Of a stretch of 15,913 nucleotides of DNA, positions 8,020-15,911 are shown one piece after another (position 1 is the stretch's first letter; each line of letters begins with the position of its first letter). Below the pieces are notes generated by a model, which saw only the letters and a list, made by a program, of their open reading frames with translations, ran no database searches and was not told the origin of the DNA. The position numbers and the translations under genes were made by a program. The DNA is from Hyphomicrobiales bacterium (GTDB taxonomy: Bacteria; Pseudomonadota; Alphaproteobacteria; Rhizobiales; TMED25), in assembly GCA_016780665.1 (NCBI GenBank), contig JADHLM010000015.1, positions 1 to 15,913 on the forward strand, read 5' to 3'.

Positions 8020-8205
8020 TTAGAAAAGATATTTATCAATTAGAGTGATTAACCACCCATAGACGAAGGCTCCAAGGATAGCTCCATATATTAAAAACTG
8101 AGCTGGTCCAGGAATTTCTTTTTTACCTCGATAAATAATCAAAGCAAATTGAGCGATCCCTAAAAAACCCCCGAGTATAAACCATTTATAAGCTAATATA
8201 TCCAT
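8020..8205 (-). CDS. Small two-helix membrane protein, likely permease partner
   Basis: A 61-residue protein with two predicted membrane helices, about residues 8-27 and 36-57. They are joined by a short basic loop (YRGKKEIPG). No known family is recognised. Its ATG follows the permease stop by a single base (TAATATG), which implies translational coupling and roughly matched synthesis. It ends 12 bases before the cupin gene's start. By analogy with small subunits of multi-part transporters, it may be an accessory subunit of the adjacent permease; this is inference from position and topology only. It is more credible as a gene than its size suggests because it sits exactly between coupled genes with no other use for the space. 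Confidence 0.7.
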   Translation of the reverse strand: MDILAYKWFILGGFLGIAQFALIIYRGKKEIPGPAQFLIYGAILGAFVYGWLITLIDKYLF

Positions 8206-8206
8206 A

Positions 8207-9640
8207 TTATTTAACTATAAATTCATTAGCGATTATAATCCAAACAGATAATAACAGTCCACCTATAATTGTAAACAAACCATTCCAATTTAGACCGGCA
8301 TAGTGTGGTGTTACTCTACCTAATTTTGCAATCAATAATGTCGATGCTGTAAATGGTGAACTAATTCCACAGATTGCCCATCCGGCTGTTAAAGCAACAA
8401 TAATGCTATTTGGAGATATACCCATCACATCCGCAGATGGGATTAGTGGACCTATCATGTAAACAGCTAGTATAGGATTCATACCTACTTGACCACAAAT
8501 TGGCATTATCCAGATAATTGAAACAAGAATTATAGGTGCAGGAATGGAATTCAAAAATGACATACTCTCCCCAGCTACATTATTGATTAGACTTGATCCC
8601 ATGATACCGATGAACGCAGCCATGATCAGAACTATTAACTCTTGTTTGTAATTATATATGTCCTCATTAACAAACTCATCTGCTCGATGTATAGTATTAT
8701 AGACCATCATTTTAGTATTTCCAGTATTCTGATATGCAACCCAGATGATGCTGTAAATTGGAACAACAAGCATTACAACTGGAACAGCTTTGAGATCTGT
8801 GTACCCCATGAGAAGAAATATGATTCCGAGAAGTGTTATAAAAATGAAAGCTAACGGGATAAGCGCACGCCAAGTTCCTTTAGATTTAAATTCTGGCATT
8901 GCCATCTTATCTTTTAATTTTTTACTACTAAAATAGTCCAGTGCCCAGCCAAGTATTATAAGAATGAGAGCGCTAGTAATACATGATACAGCAGCGCCCT
9001 TCCAGGATGTATTGGGAATAACAGAAGTTGTGATAGCTATTGAAAAGGTAAGGGGTGACCAGCAGGTCATTGCAACAAAACCTCGTTGAACAGCAAGTAA
9101 CATTGCTTTTCTGTTTAAGTCACGGGACTCTTCATTGGTAATTGCGTTCGCGCCTTTTTCTGCAAGGCTTCCAAGTAACGAAATTGCTCCAAAACTTAGA
9201 ATTACACCAAACATGTGACCACCAAAAGTAAGTGTTCCGTATCTTATACTTGCTTTTTGTTCTGCCAAATACCTCCCACATTTTTCCATTGCTGGTGAGG
9301 AAGCTGCTGCTTTTCTAAGAGCGCAAAGGGATAGAAAAAAGGTTGCAACAAATGTAGATTTTGTGAGGGCTTCGATTGAAACACTAAGCCAATTTGGTAA
9401 TAAAAATATTGAAATAAACGTTAAAAGTAAGCCAACAACTAAGAACATCTTGCGGGATAAAGTAAGGTTATTCAATGACATAGATAAATAAGCAAGAATA
9501 AGGATAGCTGATATAATATATGGAGTCCGAAAACCTGTCCATTCAGATAATATTACGGTAATCATTACAAATGGCATAAGTAATGTTGTCCCAGTCCTAA
9601 ATTTGGACTCACTATTTTGGTAAAGCTGTATTACGTTCAT
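8207..9640 (-). CDS. Multi-pass permease, possibly ion-transporter (IT) superfamily-like
   Basis: A 477-residue inner-membrane protein with about 12 hydrophobic helices. It appears to consist of two related halves. The first has TCWSPLTFSIAI (192-203) and the second has CGISSPFTASTLL (424-436); each is an S-P-x-T element in a hydrophobic setting. This recalls the paired signature loops of ion-transporter superfamily carriers (DASS, ArsB and similar) with inverted repeats. The loop LNRKAMLLAVQRGF (175-188) precedes the first element. I do not recognise a specific named family, so the transported compound is unknown; an organic acid is plausible given the neighbouring enzymes. The gene begins 2 bases after the Bcr/CflA transporter stop, and the small membrane protein gene starts 1 base after its own stop. 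Confidence 0.72.
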   Translation of the reverse strand: MNVIQLYQNSESKFRTGTTLLMPFVMITVILSEWTGFRTPYIISAILILAYLSMSLNNLTLSRKMFLVVGLLLTFISIFLLPNWLSVSIEALTKSTFVATFFLSLCALRKAAASSPAMEKCGRYLAEQKASIRYGTLTFGGHMFGVILSFGAISLLGSLAEKGANAITNEESRDLNRKAMLLAVQRGFVAMTCWSPLTFSIAITTSVIPNTSWKGAAVSCITSALILIILGWALDYFSSKKLKDKMAMPEFKSKGTWRALIPLAFIFITLLGIIFLLMGYTDLKAVPVVMLVVPIYSIIWVAYQNTGNTKMMVYNTIHRADEFVNEDIYNYKQELIVLIMAAFIGIMGSSLINNVAGESMSFLNSIPAPIILVSIIWIMPICGQVGMNPILAVYMIGPLIPSADVMGISPNSIIVALTAGWAICGISSPFTASTLLIAKLGRVTPHYAGLNWNGLFTIIGGLLLSVWIIIANEFIVK

Positions 9641-9642
9641 TG

Positions 9643-10845
9643 TTATGAATTTCTATTAAATATAAAATTTAATATGATTATTGTTGCTAATGCAAGGCTT
9701 GTTGTTGTCAACTGAGCAACGCTAAATACAAAAGATGAGGTCATTTCAATATTGGCCAATGTGATTGTTATTAATGCACCCCATCCAAAATGTAAAAAAC
9801 CACCTAAGGCGGATGCAGAACCTGCAATTTCAGGTTTTACTGAATTTAATGCTGCTGCATAGCAATTGCCTAGCACAAGTCCTGTCCCAAAATTAGAAAT
9901 TGCAAAAGCTATCAATACTGGCATAGGAGTCTGAACCTCACTAATACCAAAAAATAATTGTAAAACCCCACCTGAACAGCTGAAGATACCTCCAATTATT
10001 ATTATCTGATCAACCGAAATATAATCCATGAGTTTGCGGGAAATGAATGTTGCAAGAACAAAAAGAGAGGGCATAACCATAACATAAAAACCAAACACTT
10101 CAGGTGATACCCCCATCAAAACAATAAAAATAATAGGAGATGAAACTACATAGGCTTGCATAGCTCCACTTGCAAATGCGGTTATCAAACTGTAAGCAGT
10201 GAATTTCTTATTTTTCAAAAGATCAATATAATTGCTAAAAAGGGTACCTAATTTAGGTGGGTTTCTCATCTCTTTTGGTAGTGTTTCTTTTAAATTGATT
10301 GATATTAAGATTAGAATTATGAAACCAATTAAGGTTGTAAATAAAAATGTAGCTCTCCAGCTAAACCATCCGGTTAAGAAACCTCCAATAAAAGGAGCCA
10401 TAATTGGGCCAATAGCCATTGCAATAGCAACGTAGGACATAGCTTTTGCAGCTGCTAGGCCCTCGGAAGTATCTCTGATAATTGCTCTACTAATTACCAA
10501 AGTGGAGCATGCTCCAGTTGCTTGCGCAACTCTGCAAAGAAGCAGTGTTTGGATATCATTAGCATTAGCGCATAGATAGCTTGCAAATGTAAAAAGTAAA
10601 ATACCAAGTAATACTATCGGTTTTCTTCCAAATTTATCTGATAAAGGGCCAATAATTAATTGAGTTGATGCAAAGGCAGCAAGATACACAGGGACCATGA
10701 TCTGAACAATAGATCTAGGAATTTGCAGCTCGACAGCAATAGAGGGTAAACCAGGAAGAAAAATGGTAGATGCAATTTGCCCTGCAAATAACATCGTAAA
10801 TAATACGGCTATTGGTGCTTGCTTTTGAACTTGTCTTTTTGTCAT
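9643..10845 (-). CDS. MFS transporter, Bcr/CflA drug-resistance type
   Basis: A 400-residue major facilitator superfamily protein with about 12 helices, resembling Bcr/CflA proton-driven exporters. Motif A is GPLSDKFGRKP (66-76) with Asp70 and Arg74. FLPGLPSIAVEL (29-40) after helix 1 is typical of the Bcr group. The helix-5 antiporter motif region is AIGPIMAPFIGG (144-155). RAIIRD (120-125) matches the group's loop after helix 4. The start codon overlaps the upstream transporter's stop by one base (TAATG). It may export a toxic substrate or intermediate handled by the enzymes downstream, or import their substrate. Direction and cargo are not visible from sequence. Confidence 0.9.
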   Translation of the reverse strand: MTKRQVQKQAPIAVLFTMLFAGQIASTIFLPGLPSIAVELQIPRSIVQIMVPVYLAAFASTQLIIGPLSDKFGRKPIVLLGILLFTFASYLCANANDIQTLLLCRVAQATGACSTLVISRAIIRDTSEGLAAAKAMSYVAIAMAIGPIMAPFIGGFLTGWFSWRATFLFTTLIGFIILILISINLKETLPKEMRNPPKLGTLFSNYIDLLKNKKFTAYSLITAFASGAMQAYVVSSPIIFIVLMGVSPEVFGFYVMVMPSLFVLATFISRKLMDYISVDQIIIIGGIFSCSGGVLQLFFGISEVQTPMPVLIAFAISNFGTGLVLGNCYAAALNSVKPEIAGSASALGGFLHFGWGALITITLANIEMTSSFVFSVAQLTTTSLALATIIILNFIFNRNS

Positions 10846-12017
10846 TATATCTTATAGGATTTGTTATTCATTATAAGAGCCGTTTGTGTAAAAATTACAA
10901 GTATAATTCCTATGATGCCTACATAAAAGAATGTGTTTGATATTCCATAAATATCAGAAAATATTCCATTTAATATTGAGCCAACTGCATTCCCACCAAT
11001 CGCCGTAGCAAGCCATAAACTTGCAACTCTTGCTCTGTATGAATCTGTTAATTGCATTTGAACCGTTGATTGCATGTCAATAGCAACATTTGTTACGCAT
11101 GCACCACTGATAAATGCTGCAAATAGCGCCATATTCCATGTGTCAGCTTGACCAAGTATTGTTACTGATAATAAGCCAATAATAAGTGATATTTTAGCAA
11201 TTAAAGGGATGCCATTATCATTGTATGTTTTCTTACGTGAAGCAATTAGAAATGCACTAATTAATGCACCAACACCAGCTGCAGCCATTATATTACCCAG
11301 GCCTTCTGCTCCCATATTAAATTTACCATCAGCCAGGGCAGGTAATAATTCATGGCATCCTCTAATGATAATTGATGCGATGAATGTAAGTATTATACAT
11401 TCTAGGATAATCACATTTTTATATGCAAATTTTGCTCCATCAACTAACTCACCCATAAAATTCGTATCCTTTGTTTTTGGTTCACTTTGCTTTGGTGCGA
11501 GCTTTATAAGTGAGAGTGTCACTAGAGCTGGGATAAAGAAAAACGAGGAAATTAGAATAGTATATTGTGTTCCAACTAATCCAATTAAAATCCCTCCAAT
11601 ACCTGGACCTATGATACGTGCTACCTGGAAGTTCATTGCGTTAAAGGCAACAGCGTTTGCTATGGTTGGTTTATCTACGATACGGGGTACAATTGTTTGG
11701 CGGGCTGATCCTTGGGCACTATTTGCTGTGCCAATAATCAATGAAATAATACACAAACTAAAAATTGATAAGATTCCAAAAACATGCAGAAGAAAAATTG
11801 AGAAAGCTGCCAAGCCTTGAATAAATTGAGCCAGTATGGCTGTTTTCAAGGGCTCAATTCGATCAAGCAAAACCCCAAAGAAAGGGATTGTTGTAATATA
11901 TGGGAGAAATAGAAAGAATGATAACAAACCAACATAAGCACTCGAACCTGTAAGATCCCATGCTATCCAGCTGATGACGATCCGAGTAATCCATACGGCT
12001 TGCATGGATGGTGTCAT
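10845..12017 (-). CDS. MFS transporter, DHA3/MFS_3 type (start probably further upstream)
   Basis: A major facilitator protein of the DHA3 / EntS-like exporter group, with about 11-12 helices. DLTGSSAYVGLLSFFLFLPY (21-40) and GVLLDRIEP (48-56) are typical of the first helices and motif A. ARIIGPGIGGIL lies in the helix-5 region. With the first ATG (12017) the protein has 390 residues and starts in the middle of helix 1. Open, family-like sequence continues upstream to about 12068, where an ATT follows a good Shine-Dalgarno; see the separate extension entry. It is first in a six-gene operon and overlaps the next gene by one base. The cargo is unknown. Confidence 0.88.
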   Translation of the reverse strand: MTPSMQAVWITRIVISWIAWDLTGSSAYVGLLSFFLFLPYITTIPFFGVLLDRIEPLKTAILAQFIQGLAAFSIFLLHVFGILSIFSLCIISLIIGTANSAQGSARQTIVPRIVDKPTIANAVAFNAMNFQVARIIGPGIGGILIGLVGTQYTILISSFFFIPALVTLSLIKLAPKQSEPKTKDTNFMGELVDGAKFAYKNVIILECIILTFIASIIIRGCHELLPALADGKFNMGAEGLGNIMAAAGVGALISAFLIASRKKTYNDNGIPLIAKISLIIGLLSVTILGQADTWNMALFAAFISGACVTNVAIDMQSTVQMQLTDSYRARVASLWLATAIGGNAVGSILNGIFSDIYGISNTFFYVGIIGIILVIFTQTALIMNNKSYKI

Positions 12018-12068
12018 ACCAAAAAGATAGTATCTAAAATACTTACTATGAAGTGCGGGGTATCGAAT
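12018..12068 (-). other. In-frame N-terminal extension of the DHA3 transporter with ATT start candidate
   Basis: The frame of the transporter stays open upstream of its first ATG until a TGA at 12099-12101. The translated part just before Met1 reads PALHSKYFRYYLFG, which matches the usual DHA3 N-terminus where an F-R-x-x-L-x-G stretch enters helix 1. No ATG, GTG or TTG exists in this frame there. ATT at 12066-12068 lies 5 bases after GAGG and would give a 407-residue protein. The ATG at 12017 has no Shine-Dalgarno. A rare ATT start or a base error in the assembly would both explain this. Confidence 0.55.
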
Positions 12069-12072
12069 TTTT

Positions 12073-12078
12073 TCCTCT
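12073..12078 (-). promoter_or_regulatory. Shine-Dalgarno in front of the ATT start candidate
   Basis: AGAGGA on the minus strand, 4 bases before ATT at 12068. It is the only strong site in front of the transporter operon and is far too distant (over 50 bases) to serve the ATG at 12017. Confidence 0.55.
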
Positions 12079-12089
12079 ATGGATGTGTG

Positions 12090-12117
12090 TTTAGATAATC
12101 AAAATATATTTTATAAT
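12090..12117 (+). promoter_or_regulatory. Candidate sigma-70 promoter of the alpha/beta hydrolase gene
   Basis: TTTAGA (12090-12095), a 16-base spacer, then a perfect TATAAT (12112-12117), 45 bases before the ATG at 12163. It sits in the AT-rich divergent region shared with the transporter operon. In such AT-rich DNA chance matches are common. Confidence 0.3.
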
Positions 12118-12162
12118 ATTATCCTATACAATACTAAATAATTTGTTTATTTAAATACGACT

Positions 12163-13002
12163 ATGGAACTTGAACATAACAAAGAGATTGAGAAGATAAG
12201 AAACTCCTCTCAACAAAAATTTGCGACAACTGAAGAGGGAACAAAAATATCATTTCGTCTTTGGGGTGATCATGGACCCATTCTATTGATGTTGCACGGT
12301 GGCTATGGATCATGGCTCCATTGGCTGAGAAATATTGAAGAACTATCAAAAAATTTTCAGCTCATTATTCCCGATATGCCTGGATTTGGTGAATCGGAGG
12401 CACTACCAGAGTTACCAAATGTAGATAAATACGCTCAAACCTTATGTTCATCCATGAAAGAACTTATCAATGAACAAAAATTTAATATTGTTGGTTTTTC
12501 TTTTGGATCGGTAATTGGGTCACATATGATGAAATTTGCAGGTGATCAAGTCAATCGGTTAAGCTTAGTCGGATATAACCGAACAGGTAATATGCCGTTT
12601 AAACGTCCTCAAATGAGAAATTGGAGAGCCGCAAAAACAAAAGAAGAATTATTTGAAGCCCAAAGGTATAATCTATCGGTTATGATGATTCATAAGTTAG
12701 AAAAGATTGATAATCAAGCAATAACAATTCAAACTCTTAATACGCGTGCTGGAAAGGTTAGAAGCCTGGATATTGTTGCTACTCACGATCTCCCAACAAG
12801 ATTATTAGATATTATTCAACCAATTGATATTATATGGGGTGAATTTGATGTAACTCTAATTAATGGGTATGATGATGCATATCAAATTATGGCCTCACTG
12901 ATACCAAAGATTACATGTCATAAAATTAAAAATTCAGGTCATTGGATTCAATTTGAAGAAGCCGGAGCCTTTAATCAAATCATCAAACAAATATATCTGT
13001 AA
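12163..13002 (+). CDS. Alpha/beta hydrolase
   Basis: A 279-residue alpha/beta-hydrolase fold enzyme with a complete triad: Ser113 in the nucleophile elbow GFSFGS, Asp229 in WGEFD, and His260 in NSGHWIQFE. The oxyanion stretch is MLHGGYGS (43-50), followed by PDMPGFGES (70-78). No signal peptide is seen, so it is cytosolic. The overall pattern is shared by esterases, lactonases, deformylases and meta-cleavage C-C hydrolases of the MhpC/BphD type. It is divergent from the six-gene transporter and catabolic operon, with about 95-145 bases between starts. A role in the same pathway, such as hydrolysing a ring-opened intermediate, is an inference. No clear Shine-Dalgarno precedes the ATG. Confidence 0.92.
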   Translation: MELEHNKEIEKIRNSSQQKFATTEEGTKISFRLWGDHGPILLMLHGGYGSWLHWLRNIEELSKNFQLIIPDMPGFGESEALPELPNVDKYAQTLCSSMKELINEQKFNIVGFSFGSVIGSHMMKFAGDQVNRLSLVGYNRTGNMPFKRPQMRNWRAAKTKEELFEAQRYNLSVMMIHKLEKIDNQAITIQTLNTRAGKVRSLDIVATHDLPTRLLDIIQPIDIIWGEFDVTLINGYDDAYQIMASLIPKITCHKIKNSGHWIQFEEAGAFNQIIKQIYL

Positions 13003-13134
13003 TTTTTAGCCTTTATTTTTATATGCTCTTTATGTTGAAATAAATTTATATATCCTGTAAGGTTTCTAAATGACTAAAAAAATTATGAATAAGGCTTTCT
13101 TTTAATTACTAACATGATGAATTAATTCACCACA

Positions 13135-14187
13135 ATGTATACTGGTCTTATTCTTTATTTCTCCGCTGCGATAGGCATTTCATTTTTCTGCTCTTTATTT
13201 GAAGCAGCACTATTAAGTACAACTCACTCATACACTCAATTGAAATTAAGTGAGGGCACAAGAACAGGTGCCATTCTTGATAAATTTAAAACAAATATTG
13301 ATAAGCCACTTGCTGCAATCTTAACACTCAATACAATTGCAAATACATGGTGCGCAATTGGAGTTGGTAAAGAAGCCACAAAAATTTGGCCAAACTATCC
13401 TACAATTACAGGTTTAATTGTTCCATTGGCAATGACCGCTTGCATACTAATTTTTTCTGAAATTACACCTAAAACACTTGGAGCAAAGAACTGGAAGACT
13501 CTTGCACCATTTACCGCAAGAAGTGTCAATTTCCTTTTAGTAATTTTGATGCCAATTATCTGGTTGCTTCAAGTCTATACAAGATTGCTCAATAGGACAG
13601 GGGAAAACAATATCTTCTCGAGGGCTGATTTTTTAGCAATGGCTGAGATTGGATCAATCGAGGGAGAACTAGACAAGGTCGAAAGTAAGTTAATATATAA
13701 TCTTTTACATTTTAAAAATTTTCAGGTCAAAGATGTTATGACACCTAGATCTGTTATTGTCTCTGAACCACAAGAAATGTACGCAAGAGAATTTTATGAC
13801 CTTCAGGAAGAATTAATTTTTTCAAGGATTTTACTTAAGGAGAGTAAGGACTCTGAAATCATCATTGGTTATATCCTTAAAGATGAAGTTCTAGAACATC
13901 TCCTTGATGATGAAGACCATAAACAGCTTTCTCATTTTAAGAGGGATATTATAACCGTGTCTGAAACATATAGTATGCTTGATATGTTCAATGATTTTAT
14001 TAAAAAACACGAACATATTGCTCTCGTACTCGATGAATTTAATAGCGTTGCGGGCGTAGTGACCATGGAAGATGTTGTTGAAACTATTCTGGGTCATGAG
14101 ATTGTTGATGAAACTGATAAAGTTGCGGATCTTCAAGATTTGGCGATGCAGCAAGGTCAACAATTGACTGAAAATAACAAAACCTAG
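13135..14187 (+). CDS. CNNM/CBS domain protein (CorB/CorC-like ion transporter)
   Basis: A membrane protein of the CNNM (DUF21) plus CBS-pair family, linked in other bacteria to Mg2+/Co2+ transport. The CNNM domain covers about residues 1-150 and has four hydrophobic segments, near 3-25, 58-78, 90-110 and 130-148. It includes the family stretch FSEITPKTLGAKNW (107-120). Two CBS domains follow at about 197-257 (DVMTPR, then IIGYILKDEVL) and 271-329 (LVLDEFNSVAGVVTMEDVVE, ending HEIVDETD). It stops at 350 residues, so it lacks the C-terminal CorC/HlyC domain found in longer homologues; short versions of this kind also exist. The photolyase-like gene follows after 19 bases and may be cotranscribed. 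No Shine-Dalgarno is obvious. Confidence 0.92.
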   Translation: MYTGLILYFSAAIGISFFCSLFEAALLSTTHSYTQLKLSEGTRTGAILDKFKTNIDKPLAAILTLNTIANTWCAIGVGKEATKIWPNYPTITGLIVPLAMTACILIFSEITPKTLGAKNWKTLAPFTARSVNFLLVILMPIIWLLQVYTRLLNRTGENNIFSRADFLAMAEIGSIEGELDKVESKLIYNLLHFKNFQVKDVMTPRSVIVSEPQEMYAREFYDLQEELIFSRILLKESKDSEIIIGYILKDEVLEHLLDDEDHKQLSHFKRDIITVSETYSMLDMFNDFIKKHEHIALVLDEFNSVAGVVTMEDVVETILGHEIVDETDKVADLQDLAMQQGQQLTENNKT

Positions 14188-14206
14188 TTTCAAATATTCT
14201 TATAAA

Positions 14207-15640
14207 ATGGTCGAAGTGGTTTGGTTTAAGCGTGATCTGAGAATACATGATCATGAACCACTTATAGAAGCTTCAAAAAGAGGGGATATAATACTTCTTT
14301 ATATTGTTGAACCTGAACTTTGGAAGCAACCGGATGTCAGTGATAGACAATATCATTTTTTAACTGAGGCATTGTTAGATCTTAATCAATCACTGAAAAA
14401 ACTAGGACAGGAGTTGATAATTAAAGTTGGCAATGCGGACGATATTTTCATTAACCTATTAAATGAATTTGCGATTAAAAACATTTGGTCGCATCAAGAA
14501 ACATGGAATTATTGGACATACCAAAGGGACATTAAATTAAGAAAATTATTTAAGTCTTTTAATGTGAATTGGATTGAAATACCAACAAATGGTGTTGTAC
14601 GTAATCTATCTCAGCGCAAAGATTGGGCTCGGTTATTTTATCAAGAGATGAAGCGCAGCCCATTTAATCCGCCAACAAAACTGAGCAAAATTAATTTAAA
14701 GTCAGACAAGATTCCGTCATCTGAATCTTTAGGAATAGAAAAAATAGTATACACAGACAGACAAAAAGGTGGCGAGAATGAGGCAATGAATTTATTGGAT
14801 AGTTTTTTGCATGAACGATCATACAATTACTCAAAAAATATTTCATCTCCATTGTATTCGGTTGACTCATGTTCTCGCCTGTCCACCTATCTTGCTTTCG
14901 GTAATATTTCATTGAAGCAAATCTTCTATCAGACAAATTCTTATATCGATCAACACAAGAAAAACAAAAGTTCTACGAGCCTAAATTTGCGTTCTATTAA
15001 TGCATTTAAAAGTAGATTAAGGTGGAGATCACATTTTATCCAAAAACTAGAAGATCAGCCTGATATTGAATATAAGAACCTGCACAGTGGTTATGATGGC
15101 TTAAGAGAAAATGATTTTAACGAAGTTTTTTATCAAGCTTGGTGTGCCGGGGAAACAGGTTTCCCATTTGTTGATGCATGTATGCGTTCTCTAGTCGATA
15201 CGGGTTGGATAAATTTTAGGATGAGGGCAATGTTAGTTAGCTTTGCCGCCAATAATTTATGGTTAGATTGGAAAAAATTTTCTCATTTTTTATCAAAAAT
15301 TTTTACAGATTACGAACCAGGTATTCATTATTCACAATTACAAATGCAATCAGGTACCACAGGAATTAATACGATAAGAATTTATAACCCTATCAAACAA
15401 AGTTATGATCAGGACAAAGACGGGATTTTTATCAAGAGATGGGTAAATGAGCTAAATGATTATCCAAATGAATTTATTCATGAACCATGGAAAAGCCCGT
15501 TATTTAGAAGTGATTATACCGCTCCAATTATAGATGAAGTAGAAACAAGAAAGATGGCTGCAAGTAAGCTTTATTCTCTCAAGGCAAAGATAAGAAATTC
15601 AGATGTTACAAAGAAAATTCTTCAAATGCATGTTAGTTAG
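14207..15640 (+). CDS. Photolyase/cryptochrome family FAD-binding protein
   Basis: A 477-residue flavoprotein of the photolyase/cryptochrome family. The N-terminal alpha/beta domain begins VVWFKRDLRIHDHEPL and has SHQETWNYWTYQRD (95-108). The FAD-binding half has AWCAGETGFPFVDACMR (311-327), NFRMRAM (336-342) and QSGTTGINTIRIYNP (381-395). A gapless remembered alignment to E. coli PhrB, offset 4, fixes Trp273, Trp312 and Trp355 against its W277, W316 and W359. The same alignment places Arg270 at E274, Phe337 at N341, His374 at the flavin-contacting N378, and Leu378 at W382 of the electron-transfer chain. Classical CPD photolyases keep all four. It is therefore more likely a photolyase-related protein or cryptochrome of uncertain activity than a standard CPD repair enzyme, although automatic tools will probably call it deoxyribodipyrimidine photolyase. 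Confidence 0.9.
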   Translation: MVEVVWFKRDLRIHDHEPLIEASKRGDIILLYIVEPELWKQPDVSDRQYHFLTEALLDLNQSLKKLGQELIIKVGNADDIFINLLNEFAIKNIWSHQETWNYWTYQRDIKLRKLFKSFNVNWIEIPTNGVVRNLSQRKDWARLFYQEMKRSPFNPPTKLSKINLKSDKIPSSESLGIEKIVYTDRQKGGENEAMNLLDSFLHERSYNYSKNISSPLYSVDSCSRLSTYLAFGNISLKQIFYQTNSYIDQHKKNKSSTSLNLRSINAFKSRLRWRSHFIQKLEDQPDIEYKNLHSGYDGLRENDFNEVFYQAWCAGETGFPFVDACMRSLVDTGWINFRMRAMLVSFAANNLWLDWKKFSHFLSKIFTDYEPGIHYSQLQMQSGTTGINTIRIYNPIKQSYDQDKDGIFIKRWVNELNDYPNEFIHEPWKSPLFRSDYTAPIIDEVETRKMAASKLYSLKAKIRNSDVTKKILQMHVS

Positions 15641-15644
15641 ATTA

Positions 15645-15911
15645 TTATCTGAAAACCCTTTGAATAATTGCCCAAGCATATCTTAAACTCAGAAAACTTG
15701 CTAATGATCCAACAACATATGTAAATGCAGCAGCCGTTAGGACCTTGTTGCATTGGGTATGGTAATTCTCTGGTATCTTTTCCCTTAATATTGGAAGGGC
15801 TCTTTTGTAGCTTGCATCAAATTCAACGTCTAATGTTATGACATGTAAAATAAGACTAATTAGAATACTTGATAGAATAATCAAAGCAGATAATTTAATA
15901 AGAGGAATCAT
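15645..15911 (-). CDS. Small two-helix membrane protein of unknown function
   Basis: An 88-residue protein with two predicted membrane helices, about residues 3-25 and 57-76. They flank a polar middle section (DASYKRALPILREKIPENYH). The first helix is preceded by almost no cytoplasmic residues and could act as an uncleaved signal anchor. The ATG lies 2 bases from the window edge, so neither the ribosome-binding site nor a longer upstream start can be judged; it may be incomplete at its N-terminus. It converges on the photolyase-like gene with only 4 bases between the stops. No family is recognised. Confidence 0.6.
   Translation of the reverse strand: MIPLIKLSALIILSSILISLILHVITLDVEFDASYKRALPILREKIPENYHTQCNKVLTAAAFTYVVGSLASFLSLRYAWAIIQRVFR

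Noticed and set aside
11209..11820. Long open frame (203 codons) on the + strand
   Set aside because: It lies wholly inside the DHA3 transporter gene on the opposite strand. It has no family-like motif and is a composition shadow.
13070..13105. Short open frame MTKKIMNKAFF with a weak TAAGG upstream, in the spacer before the CNNM gene
   Set aside because: Eleven residues in AT-rich DNA is easily chance. No attenuator-type hairpin or repeated regulatory codons accompany it.
13891..14193. 100-codon minus-strand open frame
   Set aside because: It overlaps the CBS domains of the CNNM gene, which match the family residue by residue. It shows no recognisable protein features.
14207..15640. Plain CPD photolyase (phrB) assignment
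   Set aside because: Family membership is clear, but key CPD-repair and photoreduction positions differ, so the gene symbol was withheld.
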